Positions 23,888-34,896 of a stretch of 64,000 nucleotides of DNA are shown here, piece after piece (within the stretch, counting starts at the first letter, position 1; each line of letters starts with the position of its first letter). Origin of the DNA: Mortierella sp. BCC40632 (taxonomy: Eukaryota > Mortierellomycota > Mortierellomycetes > Mortierellales > Mortierellaceae); contig WAEK01000026.1 in assembly GCA_011634665.1 (NCBI GenBank), forward strand, positions 310,001-374,000, given 5' to 3'. The translations under genes were made by a program, and so were the position numbers. Under the pieces are notes generated by a model. That model worked only from the letters and a program-made list of their open reading frames with translations, was not told where the DNA came from and searched no databases.

Positions 23888-24339
23888 TTCCTCTCCTTCT
23901 CTTTTTCCTACTTTGCCTCTCTATCACACACCTATTTTTCCCCCCTCCCCTACCCACCACCTTTCCATTCCTCTGTACACCCGTTTGATAGAAATGCCAT
24001 CATCCCACCAATGTAATCTTTATGAAAGAATGTTTGTGTGCTCACAACTATGGTACTCTCTTTCTTTTCTTTTCTTTTCTTTTTTTCTTTTTTTTTTTTT
24101 TTTTTTTTTTTTTTGTTTCTCGTCATAACGAGCATCATGGCGGGAAAAGTATTTTCTGTAGACATCATTCCGATAGCCTATTGCTTCGAAACAAAGCAAA
24201 GAATAGACCTATTCATCATCTGACAACTTTATACACGTACACTTTTTACACAAAAAATAGATGAGAGATAGAAGCTCCCTTTGTCTTTCTGCATGCCACA
24301 ATCAATTATGTCCGCTCACTCCCGCTGACAAGCCAATGT

Positions 24340-24389
<50 letters not shown>

Positions 24390-24947
24390 GTTACATGCAT
24401 GGTTGGCCTACAGAGAGCAGAATTCTACCCGCCGCAGTTACTTCAAAGACCCATCCCTTGCGTGTATGCATATATTCGCTATTTTGTGAAAAAAAAAAAA
24501 AAAAAAAAATAGAATGAGGAATGATTTTGCACTGTCCGCATGGACAAAAGCAAGATTGAACAATAGTCGGCATAATGTGCTCTGATAGTCATCCTAGAGT
24601 CGGAGGACTAATCGTAAACAGAGGAAACATGAAGCGGGGTGATCACAGTGATACGCCTCTCTCTTTCTCTCTTTCTCTCTTTCTCTCTTTCTCTCTTTCT
24701 CTCTTTCTCCGTGTATGTGTACTATCGCCATCTCCTAGTCCTTTTTTCTACTCCCGTTTTTTTTTTCTTGGGTCGGTGCTTTCTTCTATCATGCATTTTA
24801 AACTATAGCTCGGCGAGGAAGAAGAATGCTCCCTACTCCTGCTCATCCTCTCATCTCGGTCCTTTTGCTTTTACTCCCCCCCCATAGGGGGTGAGAAAAA
24901 ATAACCGACTATCTTTATTGGCAGCTCTTCTCGAATGACACCAGTTT

Positions 24948-24984
<37 letters not shown>

Positions 24985-26622
24985 GCATTGGTGGATTTGG
25001 GCTTGGACAGACGCCTCCCACCCTGCCCCTCGCTTGTGTCAACAACTCACTCCCAGAAACAAAAAACATGAGTGAATGCCTCCCTTTCCTTTCCCTCCCC
25101 CTCTCCCCCCTTCTCGCTTCTTCTCATTTCTGCTGGACTTTCTCTCTCATCTCGAGCGGCAGCATAACAAGGGACAGTGGAAGGAGAAAAGAAACAGCTC
25201 AGGTACGGTAGGGGAAGTATTCAACCTGTGATACATGATAAGCACAGCAAGTGGGAGGAAGAGATATCCACTTTCATAATGCCCCTACAAAATTGCGATC
25301 CCGCGAAACCTTTTGTGAACGCAACATAACTTACTCCATAGGTTCGGGCGATCAGTTCTCTTTCTTTTGCCCCCGACTAGCATGGGACATTGTTAGACTA
25401 GCTCTCGCAGGACAAAGGAGAAAGAAAGAGAGGATTAGCGGAGTAGGAACGGATCCATCCTTGATGACAGAACAGTTGCAGAACGATGCAGCATTTTTAG
25501 ACCGAGATTGTCTATTGTACGCGATGCATGGTACGTGTAGGCAACAATGCATCCCACCTTTTTTTTTTTTTTTTTGTGCTTTACATGGCATTGGCTGGAA
25601 ACGGTGCCTGGCTATCAACCAGCGCAGTCTTTTTTCTTTTCTTTCTTTCTTTTACTGCCTCTTGTGGTGCATGGTGCAGATGCACACGCTAATGGTGCAT
25701 GGTGTGCATCTTCTACGAAAGGCCATGTGGGGAGGAGGAAACTAGGAAGGAGAGATAGTGAGAGTGAGTGAAAGAGAAAGGGGAAAGGGGAAAGGAAAGA
25801 AAACTCGAACGGTTGAACAAAGAGTCGTAGGCGTTCTCCAGTGGTAGACGACACGTGCATTTCAGACGCGTGGAAGGGTTCACAGTCCCGGGAGAGAGTG
25901 AGAGAGAGAGAGAGAGAGACAAAATGAGAATGACACCCAAATAAAAAGGGCATCCCATCCGACACCCTCTTCTTTTTCAATTACCCCTCTCCTCCCTCTC
26001 TTACCCATCCCTCCAATACCCTCTGGCCAAGAAGGATCAAGTGACGACACAACGGACCCCTGACCGTGGCTCATCCGTGTCGACATTACCTCATTGTCCA
26101 TTGACATTTGCCTGCACATCATTTTTTTTTTTTTTTCTTCATTCGAACTCCACCTGAATTTCCTCAACGTAGGCTCAAAAGAAAAATCGAAAATCGATCC
26201 CTTTCCCCTCCCCTCCCCCAGAATGGATTCCTCGCCACCTCGTTTTAAATATCCACCTACCTCGCATCTGCATTATGTTGTTGTTGTTGTTTTTTTTTGG
26301 AGTCCTGGGATTTTTTCTCCCTGCACGCACAAAGTCGTCCGTTGGGAGAATGCTTCTATAGGGTACCATTTTCAAAGATCCGACTACTGATACAACATTT
26401 TTTTTTTTTTTCATCTCCTTTTCCTTTAATCCTCCGATTCTCTTTTTCAGGACAGACACCCTTTCAATCACTTCTCCCTCCCCTCCATTCCCTCCCCGTC
26501 CCCTCCTTTTTTTTTTTTTTTTTCTCATTCTTGAATACCCGCCGATTCTTTAGTAGCTTCAGAAAAGAAAAAGAAAATAAGAAAAAAGAAAAAAAAAAAA
26601 AAAAAAAGAAAAAAAACCGCTG
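23888..26622. other. Intergenic region
   Basis: No gene with recognisable coding character on either strand. It is crowded with homopolymers: a T run at 24077-24113, an A run of more than 40 near 24341-24385, and a 34-T run near 24950-24983. CTTT repeats occur at 24660-24710 and GA at 25896-25919. Confidence 0.6.
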
Positions 26623-28303
26623 ATGGAACAAGTGTCGATGCGTGCGAACCAGACCGGGTCGGCATCCCTGCAGCGACTAGGTTCTCAAGGCTCAACAGCA
26701 AGTGTTGGCCCCGGAAACTCTCCTTTTTTAAAAGGAGCGATCGAGATTCTGGAGGAGGCCAAACGAAATCACAAAAAGAAGATGCTTTCTTCGATTCCTA
26801 TCACGACCTCGACTCTGTTGAATCGATCCTGGAGTCAAGCCATGACTGAGAAGGAAGAAGAGACCCGTGTAGTGGTCCCGATCAGTTTTGCGGCCGATTT
26901 AAGAGCAAAAGAACTTCTTCCTTTGGGTGAGGAGATGTTTGGAAGGAGATCGGATGCGGATTTGATTTTACTCGTTGGAGATCGAGGCTATTTTGGCCAT
27001 TCAGATCTTTTGGCTGTAAGTATCTGTATATCTCTCGTCTCTTCTCTTTTTCCCCTAGCTCAAATGGAGTATCCCAAAAAAAAAAAAAAAAAAAAAAAGG
27101 GAATGTGTATGGTGGTGTACTCGATAGCATTAGCATTGAGTGATGCGATGTGCCTCATTTGGACAGTAATGATGGGTTCCTTTAGCCAGCAAATGCTGTG
27201 GGCGTATCCTCTTCTTTTTTTTTTTTTTTTTTTTTTCACAGAGGACTAGGAATGGTTTATGCATTGGGCGCATATGCATGGATATATATTTTTTTTTCTT
27301 TTTCATGGAGAACCTATTGGGGAAATCTATTGGCTGAACCTATAAGAGGATAAAAGAGGAGCCAAATGATCAGAGGGAGCCAAAAAGATCAGAGGGATCC
27401 AAAAAGATCAGAGGGATCCAAAAAGATCAGAGGGGTCAAAGGAACATTGGAGGGAGGGGGGAAGGGAAAACATACATTGCCTGGGGAACATGGGAGAAAT
27501 CTTACGAAGCTGGGCAGCATGACAAAACTCAGAGGAAACTTGGGGGAGAGGAGGGGAACAAAGGGAACTCGGGAAACATAGGGGGGTTCAAAGGGATCAA
27601 AAAAGCGTGTTTGGGTAACATGAGAAGGAAACAATACTTTGGCCATGAATGGGTCAAAAAAAGATTGCTTGTTTACAAAAAGTATCTTGACTCTGTGCAG
27701 GCGGGCGAAGAGTGCATGGAACACAAGAATAGGTTACGCAGTCAATAGTTAATGTTGATTTCGTTGTTGTTGATACGAGCCCCTCTTCTCTTTCTCTTTC
27801 TCCTTCTCTTGGGGGGGAGGGTCCTTGCTTTTAGGCCAGATGTCCTTTTTTTCGCAAGGCTTTCATCGCGGTGGATGCCGACGATAGTGATACCGAGTCA
27901 ATGGATGGTGTAGAGCCAGGGCTTGAATTCGAAGTAGAATTTGATCCTGACGCCACTGCCATGAGTGACAACTACGACTCTGTCTCAGAAGTAGAGAGCA
28001 GTGATGAATGGGACGACGAAGAGGATGAAGAAGGTGAGGGGGAGGAGGAAGAGTCCATGGCGATGCTGAATCAAGTCGTGGCAGACCAAGCGTGGACGAC
28101 GACTCTCGAGGGGTACGGAGATTCGGCTAGTGAATCGACTAGTGAATCGACGGCTTTTAGTGAACCACAGCAACAGGAGAGTATGCAGGATGATCTCGAG
28201 TCCATGCACGTCCCGGTGGATAGGCTCCCGCTTCTCGCGAAGGGTGAGCTCAGTCGCACCTCCGAGCCGCATCTGCAATTGGAATATCAACAACAACAAC
28301 AGC

Positions 28304-28334
<31 letters not shown>

Positions 28335-29259
28335 GCCGCTTCCTCGACAGCATGCAATGTCAGACACTGAATACGAACAACCAAACAACGGATCTGGATT
28401 TATTCATCGCCCCCTGTCCAAGCTCAGACTGTTGCTTGAAAAGAAGCAGGCGGACAACTTTGGTGAGCTCCTGCGTTGGGTAAGTTGAACTGCTCCCTTC
28501 CCGACTTTCCTCCTTTCACCTGTCCCACATTAATGTACGTGTGACCATTGCCCTTTTGCGAAATGGGCCAGGTGAAAGGAGGAAAGTCGGGAAGGGAGCA
28601 GTCAAGGTTGCCCAATGCAGGAGCTCACCTAAGCTGTCCGCCATCTTCATCTGAATGGACGCAATTGTTTTGAAAGGGATACCCATTCCTACTGGTTCTA
28701 CCTGTATACTTCTCACATTCTGGATGACTCTTTTATTTATTTCTTTACACTCAACATCAATGGTGACACTATCGACCAACACAACATTGTCAATTTATTT
28801 CTCTATTATTTTTTCCCCTTCCATCGTGAAGCTACCCAAGGTGGAAATGGATTGGCGTTCCTTCATAGCCACTTTTTTTTTTTTTTTTTTCATTCGTTTC
28901 TCTTGGTTTCAGTCCCTTTTGAAGACGAATCTAGAAGTTTACAGAAAAGATTCGTGGACGCGTTCCAACGAAAAAGACTATTGACTAATGTTATCTCTCT
29001 CTTTCTCTCTTGTTATCATTGCCACTTTTGAAAAACCAAAATATTATCCTACTAGCTCTACACGGATGATGGGACACGCTGGCTTACTACCTTCAATGAG
29101 GACAATTACGAAGCGATTCTTCACATGGCGGCTCAGCTAGAGCTTTGCTCGATCAATATCCTGGCCCTTTTCCTCGAGTTTGAAAGTCGCACCAATCCGG
29201 AAAAAAACCTTCGAGGCCTAGCCAAGTACACGTTCTTCCCAAATCGCGACACTGCCTAA
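26623..29259 (+). CDS. BTB/POZ-domain protein with a large acidic, glutamine-rich insertion (413 aa)
   Basis: Exons 26623-27015, 27835-28479 and 29056-29259; every junction is phase 0. The BTB fold starts at FGRRSDADLILLVGDRGYFGHSDLLA (about 107-131) and continues across intron 1 with ARCPFFRKAF, matching the BTB pattern aHk.vLa.rS.yF...f. About 170 residues are then inserted: an Asp/Glu-rich block (about 143-200), Ser/Thr repeats, and a glutamine run near 275-290. The fold resumes with NFGELLRW across intron 2 into LYTDDG and the C-terminal helices AAQLELCSINILALFLEF. BTB proteins dimerise and often recruit clients to Cullin-3; no second domain is present to tell its partner. Intron 2 carries a long inverted repeat whose left arm includes the end of exon 2. 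Confidence 0.8.
27368..27440. repeat. 19-bp tandem repeat in intron 1 of the BTB gene
   Basis: Nearly four copies of a 19-bp unit of the form GATCAGAGGGATCCAAAAA. The first copy has AGCC for ATCC and the last is degenerate. The following 200 bp are G/A-rich. Confidence 0.85.
28441..28650. repeat. 82-bp inverted repeat across the exon 2/intron 2 border of the BTB gene
   Basis: Left arm 28441-28522, right arm 28569-28650, loop 46 bp. The arms align without gaps over 82 positions with 11 mismatches, and the inner 34 bp match perfectly. The left arm contains the last 39 bases of exon 2 and the first 43 of the intron. The right arm, read on the minus strand, encodes MADSLGELLHW, similar to QADNFGELLRW in the exon, but has GC where the donor GT is. 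Confidence 0.9.
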
Positions 29260-30470
29260 GGAAAGAACAAAAAACAACCAAACCAAGCCATACTGAAGAA
29301 GAAGAAGACGAAGAAGAAGACGAAAACAGAGAAGAAAAAGAAAAAGAAAACCAACCAATAGTCGAATGACACAGACAAGCAAGACTCGGTAGTTCTGACT
29401 GCCAGTCAACCCCAAGTTTCCAAGAGCAGAAAGAGAGGATTTACAGCCTCCATTTGCAGTGTTTGGACCTCCCACATGAGATTGTGTATCCATTTGCGAG
29501 ATCTTTAGTTCCCACCCCATGAATGATCCTACAGTAGACTTTGTACCTATAACTCCTCCTTGCGGCCTATTTGTTCCTTATTGTCTCATTCCCTCCACCT
29601 ACTTGAGGCCCGCCCTTTGTTCCCATAATGACTACGGTAGATATTGCTTCCTAGATCTCGCGCATACCTTCCCCCGAAAATGTTCCCCATTGTTCCCCTT
29701 GCCCGAATGGATCTCCTACCCTCCCACACGTTCAGGTGGTGATTGTACACTAGTAAAGAAGTGACAGACAATGGCTGTCTTTCCTCTTTTTCTCATCTCA
29801 ATCTTGTCCTTTTTTGTATTTCAAATGTGTCAGTGGGATTGATTAGGGAATAAGAGTCCTTTTCAGATACCTTGGGCTTGTTGGTCCACTTGACAATCTG
29901 CAAGTAAACTGGTCCACTCTTATCTTCTCTCTCTCTCTCTCTTTTTAATGCACTGCATACATCACCACAAACCAATGTCGTTTGAACAAAACGCGAAAGA
30001 GAGATGCCAAACAAACCAGCAACACGCGCATTTTTATTTTGTGTTACATGCATGTCTTTTCGTGAAAGTTCCCCCTCGCCCTCGTCTACTTCCCTTCGTT
30101 CGTCTTTCTCACCCCTTGTGTCTGCCCAGAACTATTCCTTTTTTTTTTTTTTTCTGGATGGCCACAGGGTTGGATTACCATATTTGGCCATCAAAGAGGT
30201 GATTCAATGCGTCATCTTCAGAGAATTTGTCCTTTTATTTTGTAGTAGTTCTGTTTAGGCCACTAATGAACTCGCTTCACTTCACTTATCTTGACTCTCT
30301 AGACATGATTGAATGAAAAGAAAAAAAAAAAAAAAAGGAGGATCTGACTGGAATTCAAGAAACCTCTTAACCTCTCTTCCTTTCGTCCTTCCTTTCCTCC
30401 CTTCCTTCCTTTCTTTTTTTCTTTTTTTTTTTTTTTTTTTTTTTTTTTGGTGAGTGTGTGTGTCTTTTCT
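29260..30470. other. Convergent intergenic region
   Basis: Between the ends of the BTB gene (+) and PPN1 (-). It starts with a GAA/GAC-rich stretch (29295-29350), has T runs at 30139-30153 and 30421-30448, and no credible gene. Confidence 0.6.
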
Positions 30471-33257
30471 TCAATCTTCATTCTCGGTTCCGGTGAGGAC
30501 AACCATCCAAGAAAGATACAACTCCTTCAAAGAAGTCTCCCTCACAATCCGTCTCGCCAACGACAAGAGCTGAGGCACACTCAAGTCCTCCAATCCAAAA
30601 TCCTCTCGAGTTCGGTACTCCACCTCATACTCTAACGTAGGCAATTCCAACGGTCCTTCTCCTGCTCTCCAACCCTTTAAAACTGCCTCCGTCTCTAAAT
30701 TGAGATGCGTAATGTTGACCCAGTACTGTGTATAGTTGAGTGGGAATCCAAATTGAGTCGGGGGGACTGCAGGTGGGTTAGGGGGTCGTCTTGGCTTGTG
30801 AGGCTTTTTCCGACCCTTTTTACCCTTGTTCACTTCCAGGTAAAAAGGCTCTTCTTCTTCTTCTTCTTCTTCTTCTTCAACCTCTTCCATCGCATCCAAG
30901 AAATCTAGTACTTGACCCTTGCACTCATGCCCAGGCCGTTGCACAAAAGTGGAAGAGGGAGTATCTCGAGCCATTTGATAACTGATCACTCGAAGTCCAG
31001 GGTTGTAGGTCGGAATCACAGACGGTGCTACAAATGCTATCGCATAGTCGGTCTCCTTGGCATTCTTGGGAATGTTTTCATATTGGTCCCACAAATCAAT
31101 CAGATAAGAACTCAACCCCGATGTGTACACGGGGTCATGCACTGGATTGTCCATAACAGGTCGCTCCGAGAGTCCCCTCAGCATACCATCCTTCTGTCCT
31201 CCAAATCCCGACAATGGCTTTTCGTATCCAATGTTAGTGAGTGGTCGAGTCCTGTTATTTGACTGAAGATCATCTTGTTCTTTTGCCTGGGGTTCCTTGA
31301 GAGTTGCCTGGGAAAGGATGAAAAAGTGATCAATGTTGGCATGACCAAACATGTGTCCAACGATCACATCCTGGAACTTGAGTGCAATGTCTGTATACCG
31401 ACGATAACAAGTGGTTGAATAGGACTTGCGAGCTGGGGGGACATGGCCCGTCAGGTAGGCAGTCATCTTTCTCCGTCTCAAGGACTCGAGTTCCACCTCA
31501 AGCCAATCCATTTGGTCCGTTCCCGGTTCGTTCTCGGTATCACACCCATCTACGGCTGCGTTCTGGTTAAAAAAATAGAGCGTGTTGAGCGCAAAGACCG
31601 AGACCTTGCCAGGGATCACCTCCGAGATATAGTAGCCTCCATGTTGGAACGTATGGTACTCGCTCTCGGGGATAAAGTCGGCCCAGATTTCCGAGAAGTG
31701 TTGCAGGATTCGGTTAGGTCCGGCCTCCATAATGTTGTGTGGGTAGACATCATTGTTACCAATCGAGGGTACAATTGGGATCCGTAGTTGGTACGGATCG
31801 TCCTCGTCCGGGACAAATGTCTCGCGGAACTTGTTGGCGATCATCCGGTTCAAATCTTCAATCTCCTTTTGCGTACGTGGGTACTCGTTATCGGAGTCGT
31901 GTCTATGTTCATTAGAAGAGAGAGAGAAGAAAGGGGAAGAGGTAAAGGGGAGAGAAAGCCATTGTTTGGTTAGTTTTGACGATACAGCCTGGTAGTGGAT
32001 TGATAAAAAAAAGGGCCCTTCTTCCCCCCTCCCTTCTACTCCTTCCTCTATACTCCTGGGCTCTGAATTGGAACATTGGTAAAAAAAAAAAACACGCACA
32101 CCACACACATCAACATGCTGCTTATCACCCCCCCCTCCCCCTTTCTCTTCCCGCGACGTTTAAAAAAAGCGTCGCTCGATTTGGGAAAATAATGGGGTTG
32201 GCTTCAACTATTGGAAGCGGGGCCCCCAATTCCGCTCCTCGGATGCACCAAGACAAATTACTAGTTTTTACCTTGCATTGTCGCCTGTCCAAACAACAAA
32301 GTCAATGCTCCCGATCAGGTTCTTGTCGATCCAGTCAAAGGTTGCATTTGCAAGAGAGAATGGACTGTCACAGATAGAGTACGAGGACCCATAGACACCT
32401 CCATATCCACCTTCTGTCCGACCAGGCCGCATCATGTTCGTCCCGGCAGGAAGTCGATGACAGGAAGACGAGATGGTGCCTCCATTGACATAATGTTCGT
32501 CTGGGTGAATATCCGTGATATGGAGGAACCGTCCAGCGAGCTGAGATTCCTCTGGATCCCGAAGAGGACCGTTATCGATCATGTTCTCGTCCTCGACATC
32601 ATCGAGAGTGTCCACATTCTCTGCAAGATCGGTCGATGGTCGCACAAAGGGCATCTGTCCTGATGGTCGCTGTCGGAGCTGGGCAAGGGATGGAGCAGCC
32701 TCCGCATAGACGATGCCAAAGAAACCCAGACCAGAACTGGGACCATTGTTAAGACCAAGGCCAAGGTCAAGGACGGAGTTGTACATTGGGAATAGGCTCT
32801 GCCAAGTAGAGTATGCCATCCACAACATACTGCAACAGCAGAGAACAATCATTCTTGCACTCATGGGATCTTGACTGGACCGAGATTGAGTGAGGAGCAA
32901 TTTGTGAGGATGCGATAGGTGCTGTTCCTTGAACAGCAGGTTTTTACAGGAAGACGGAGTGGAGGAGAACGGTGAGGTAGGGCGGATCGAAGGAGGAGAG
33001 GCAGAAGCGCTGCTGGACTGAAGAATGGTCCTGGAGTCCATTCTTGCTGTAGTGGTGGTGATGGTGGTGGTCTTGGTGTTGGTGGCGACAGTGGCGTCTA
33101 TGGTGGAGTCAGTAGAGGCCTGTCTCTTGAGTGACTGTGGGCGAGAGTGGCGGCGGTGAGCCCGCGAAGGCCCATGAGGTTCACCATGGTCGAGTTCATC
33201 CTGGCCCAGGTGATGATCCCGGTCAGGATCCTGGTAGCGTCGAGACGCAAATGACAT
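30471..33257 (-). CDS. PPN1: Endopolyphosphatase, Ppn1 type (805 aa)
   Basis: Two exons on the minus strand, 33257-32272 and 31902-30471, in frame. The enzyme cleaves long polyphosphate chains, normally in the vacuole lumen. A hydrophilic cytoplasmic N-terminus (about 125 residues) precedes one hydrophobic signal-anchor (about IVLCCCSMLWMAYSTW), as in type II vacuolar proteins. The calcineurin-like metallophosphatase domain has FLHITDIHPDEHY (metal-binding D-x-H), WTGDNARHDSD split by the intron, SIGNNDVYPHN, LTGHVPP and GHMFGHANIDHF. These are the Ppn1 family versions of the metal-ligand motifs. Near the C-terminus a run of 13 glutamates/acidic residues and a Lys/Pro-rich block (KGKKGRKKPHKPRRPP) form a low-complexity insertion. 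The ATG at 33257 was chosen because the frame upstream has no ATG. Confidence 0.9.
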
Positions 33258-34896
33258 TGACGGCTGTTTGGTGATGTCGGACAAAGAGAGGTGTTCCTAC
33301 TTGAGGGGTTCAGTGAATTCTTTGTGGGATGGGAGAATTGGGAGAGATGCAAAGAGAAGAGAAAGGAATGGGAGGAGGGAGGTCGTTGGATCAAAAAGTT
33401 TTTTTTTTTTTTTTTTCCAGTGAGTCTGTCTCTCACTCTCTCACTCAATCTCTCTTTCTCTTCTCTCACTATCTCTCTCTCTCTCGCTCGGGTGAGCAAG
33501 TGACTGTCACCCTCGGCCTCTCCTTCGTTTATCGAGACTGACCGGGCACGTTGCTCTCCATCCTCCATCCCGCACACAAAGAGAATCTGTTTTTCTTTTT
33601 CTTAATTGTCCTCATCCGACATGGAATCCCTTTCCTAGCCAAATCCTAATATTTCTCGTGCACAAGTGCTTGGACAGTGCTTTCCTTGCAGTAGAGCGAA
33701 CCTTTTTTTTTTTGGGCTTTGCAAGTAGGAACGGACGATGGCTCACACGTGCGGGGATGGCTAGTGCAGACCGTGTCTCCCCCACAGTCGCACACCAACA
33801 CGCTTCGCCCTTGAACAAGAGTCTTTTGAAGACAGAGCTGCACGCTGACATTATCGGGCGTATGCACAACCTGCCCAATGGCAGTTTGCGTCTGTGGCAG
33901 ACGCAGGGAACGAGCCCACGGACTGGTGATCAGATGTTAGACACCACTGTTCTGAGATGGTCACCAGTGCATTTCTCTTAAAAGTCAATTTGAATCGTTT
34001 TGGCCACATTGAACTCTTTTGATTTTTGATTCAAGTCGTGAGCCCATGACATCAATCAACACCATGACTCTATTCGTAGGTCTACTGATGGGGGAGAAAG
34101 AGGGCATCGGGGCCAAGGTCCTAGAGCCAAAGGACAAGGAAACAAAGGAACTAAAGAACAAGCATCGAAGAGTAGCAAGCATGTTGTGATCAAAGAAGAA
34201 AAAGAAAATCAATCAACAGCCCTTTTCTCTTCATTGCTACGAAGAAAGGATATGGTATATCTCCCCTGGAAGGATGATGGGATACTGGGATTGATGCCCT
34301 GAGATCACCCTGTCTCGGAGAAACTCTCTTTTTTCCAATGCTGTTGACCAGGTAACGCCGTGTCAAGCCCGCAGGCAACCCTCTTCTGTTTCTTGTATCA
34401 GGGAGGCTCGTGAAGAAATGACTCTGTTTCTTGCTCTTTGTCCCCTGTCCTGGGCCCGATCCGACAACCTTTGACTGTAGACTTCTAGATAGTCGCATCT
34501 GTCCAGTGTACCGAAATTAGCATTTGTAATGGCGTTCTCTTCTCGTTCTCCATTCCAATGACGCTCTACATTCTCTAGGGCGTTTTTTGGAGACTCGGAA
34601 GCTTATAGACATGAAGTAGTGTTTCACTCACATGGCAAGACTAGAATGTACTTTTTTATATTCTTCACTTTCCACTTTGACTCCAAACGAAAACGTATTC
34701 ACTGAAGTTCTGAAAAACAAAAAAAAAAAAAAAAAAAAAAAAAAATAAAGCTCCACGAACTTGACAAGCAATTCAAGTCATGACCCACAAAGGTAGATTT
34801 TGAACAAACAAACGAAATATTGAAAAATATACACTGGTGTTTATACAAGCACGTTAGGAAGAGAGAAAGAGAAATAGGATAACTAGATAATTTAAC
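33258..34896. other. Region between URC1 and PPN1, possible unrecognised exons
   Basis: No gene could be assigned. On the plus strand 33760-33970 holds an open frame with moderately protein-like composition (ending at a stop near 33980). After a possible acceptor at about 34079, an open Gly/Lys/Gln-rich frame runs to a stop near 34300. Together they might be exons of a small unknown gene or nothing at all. A 34-A run lies near 34721-34745. Confidence 0.4.

Noticed and set aside
28516..28782. Antisense 88-codon frame in the BTB intron as an independent gene
   Set aside because: Its similarity to the BTB exon is explained by the inverted repeat; no start context or further BTB exons were seen. 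Reported as part of the hairpin finding instead.
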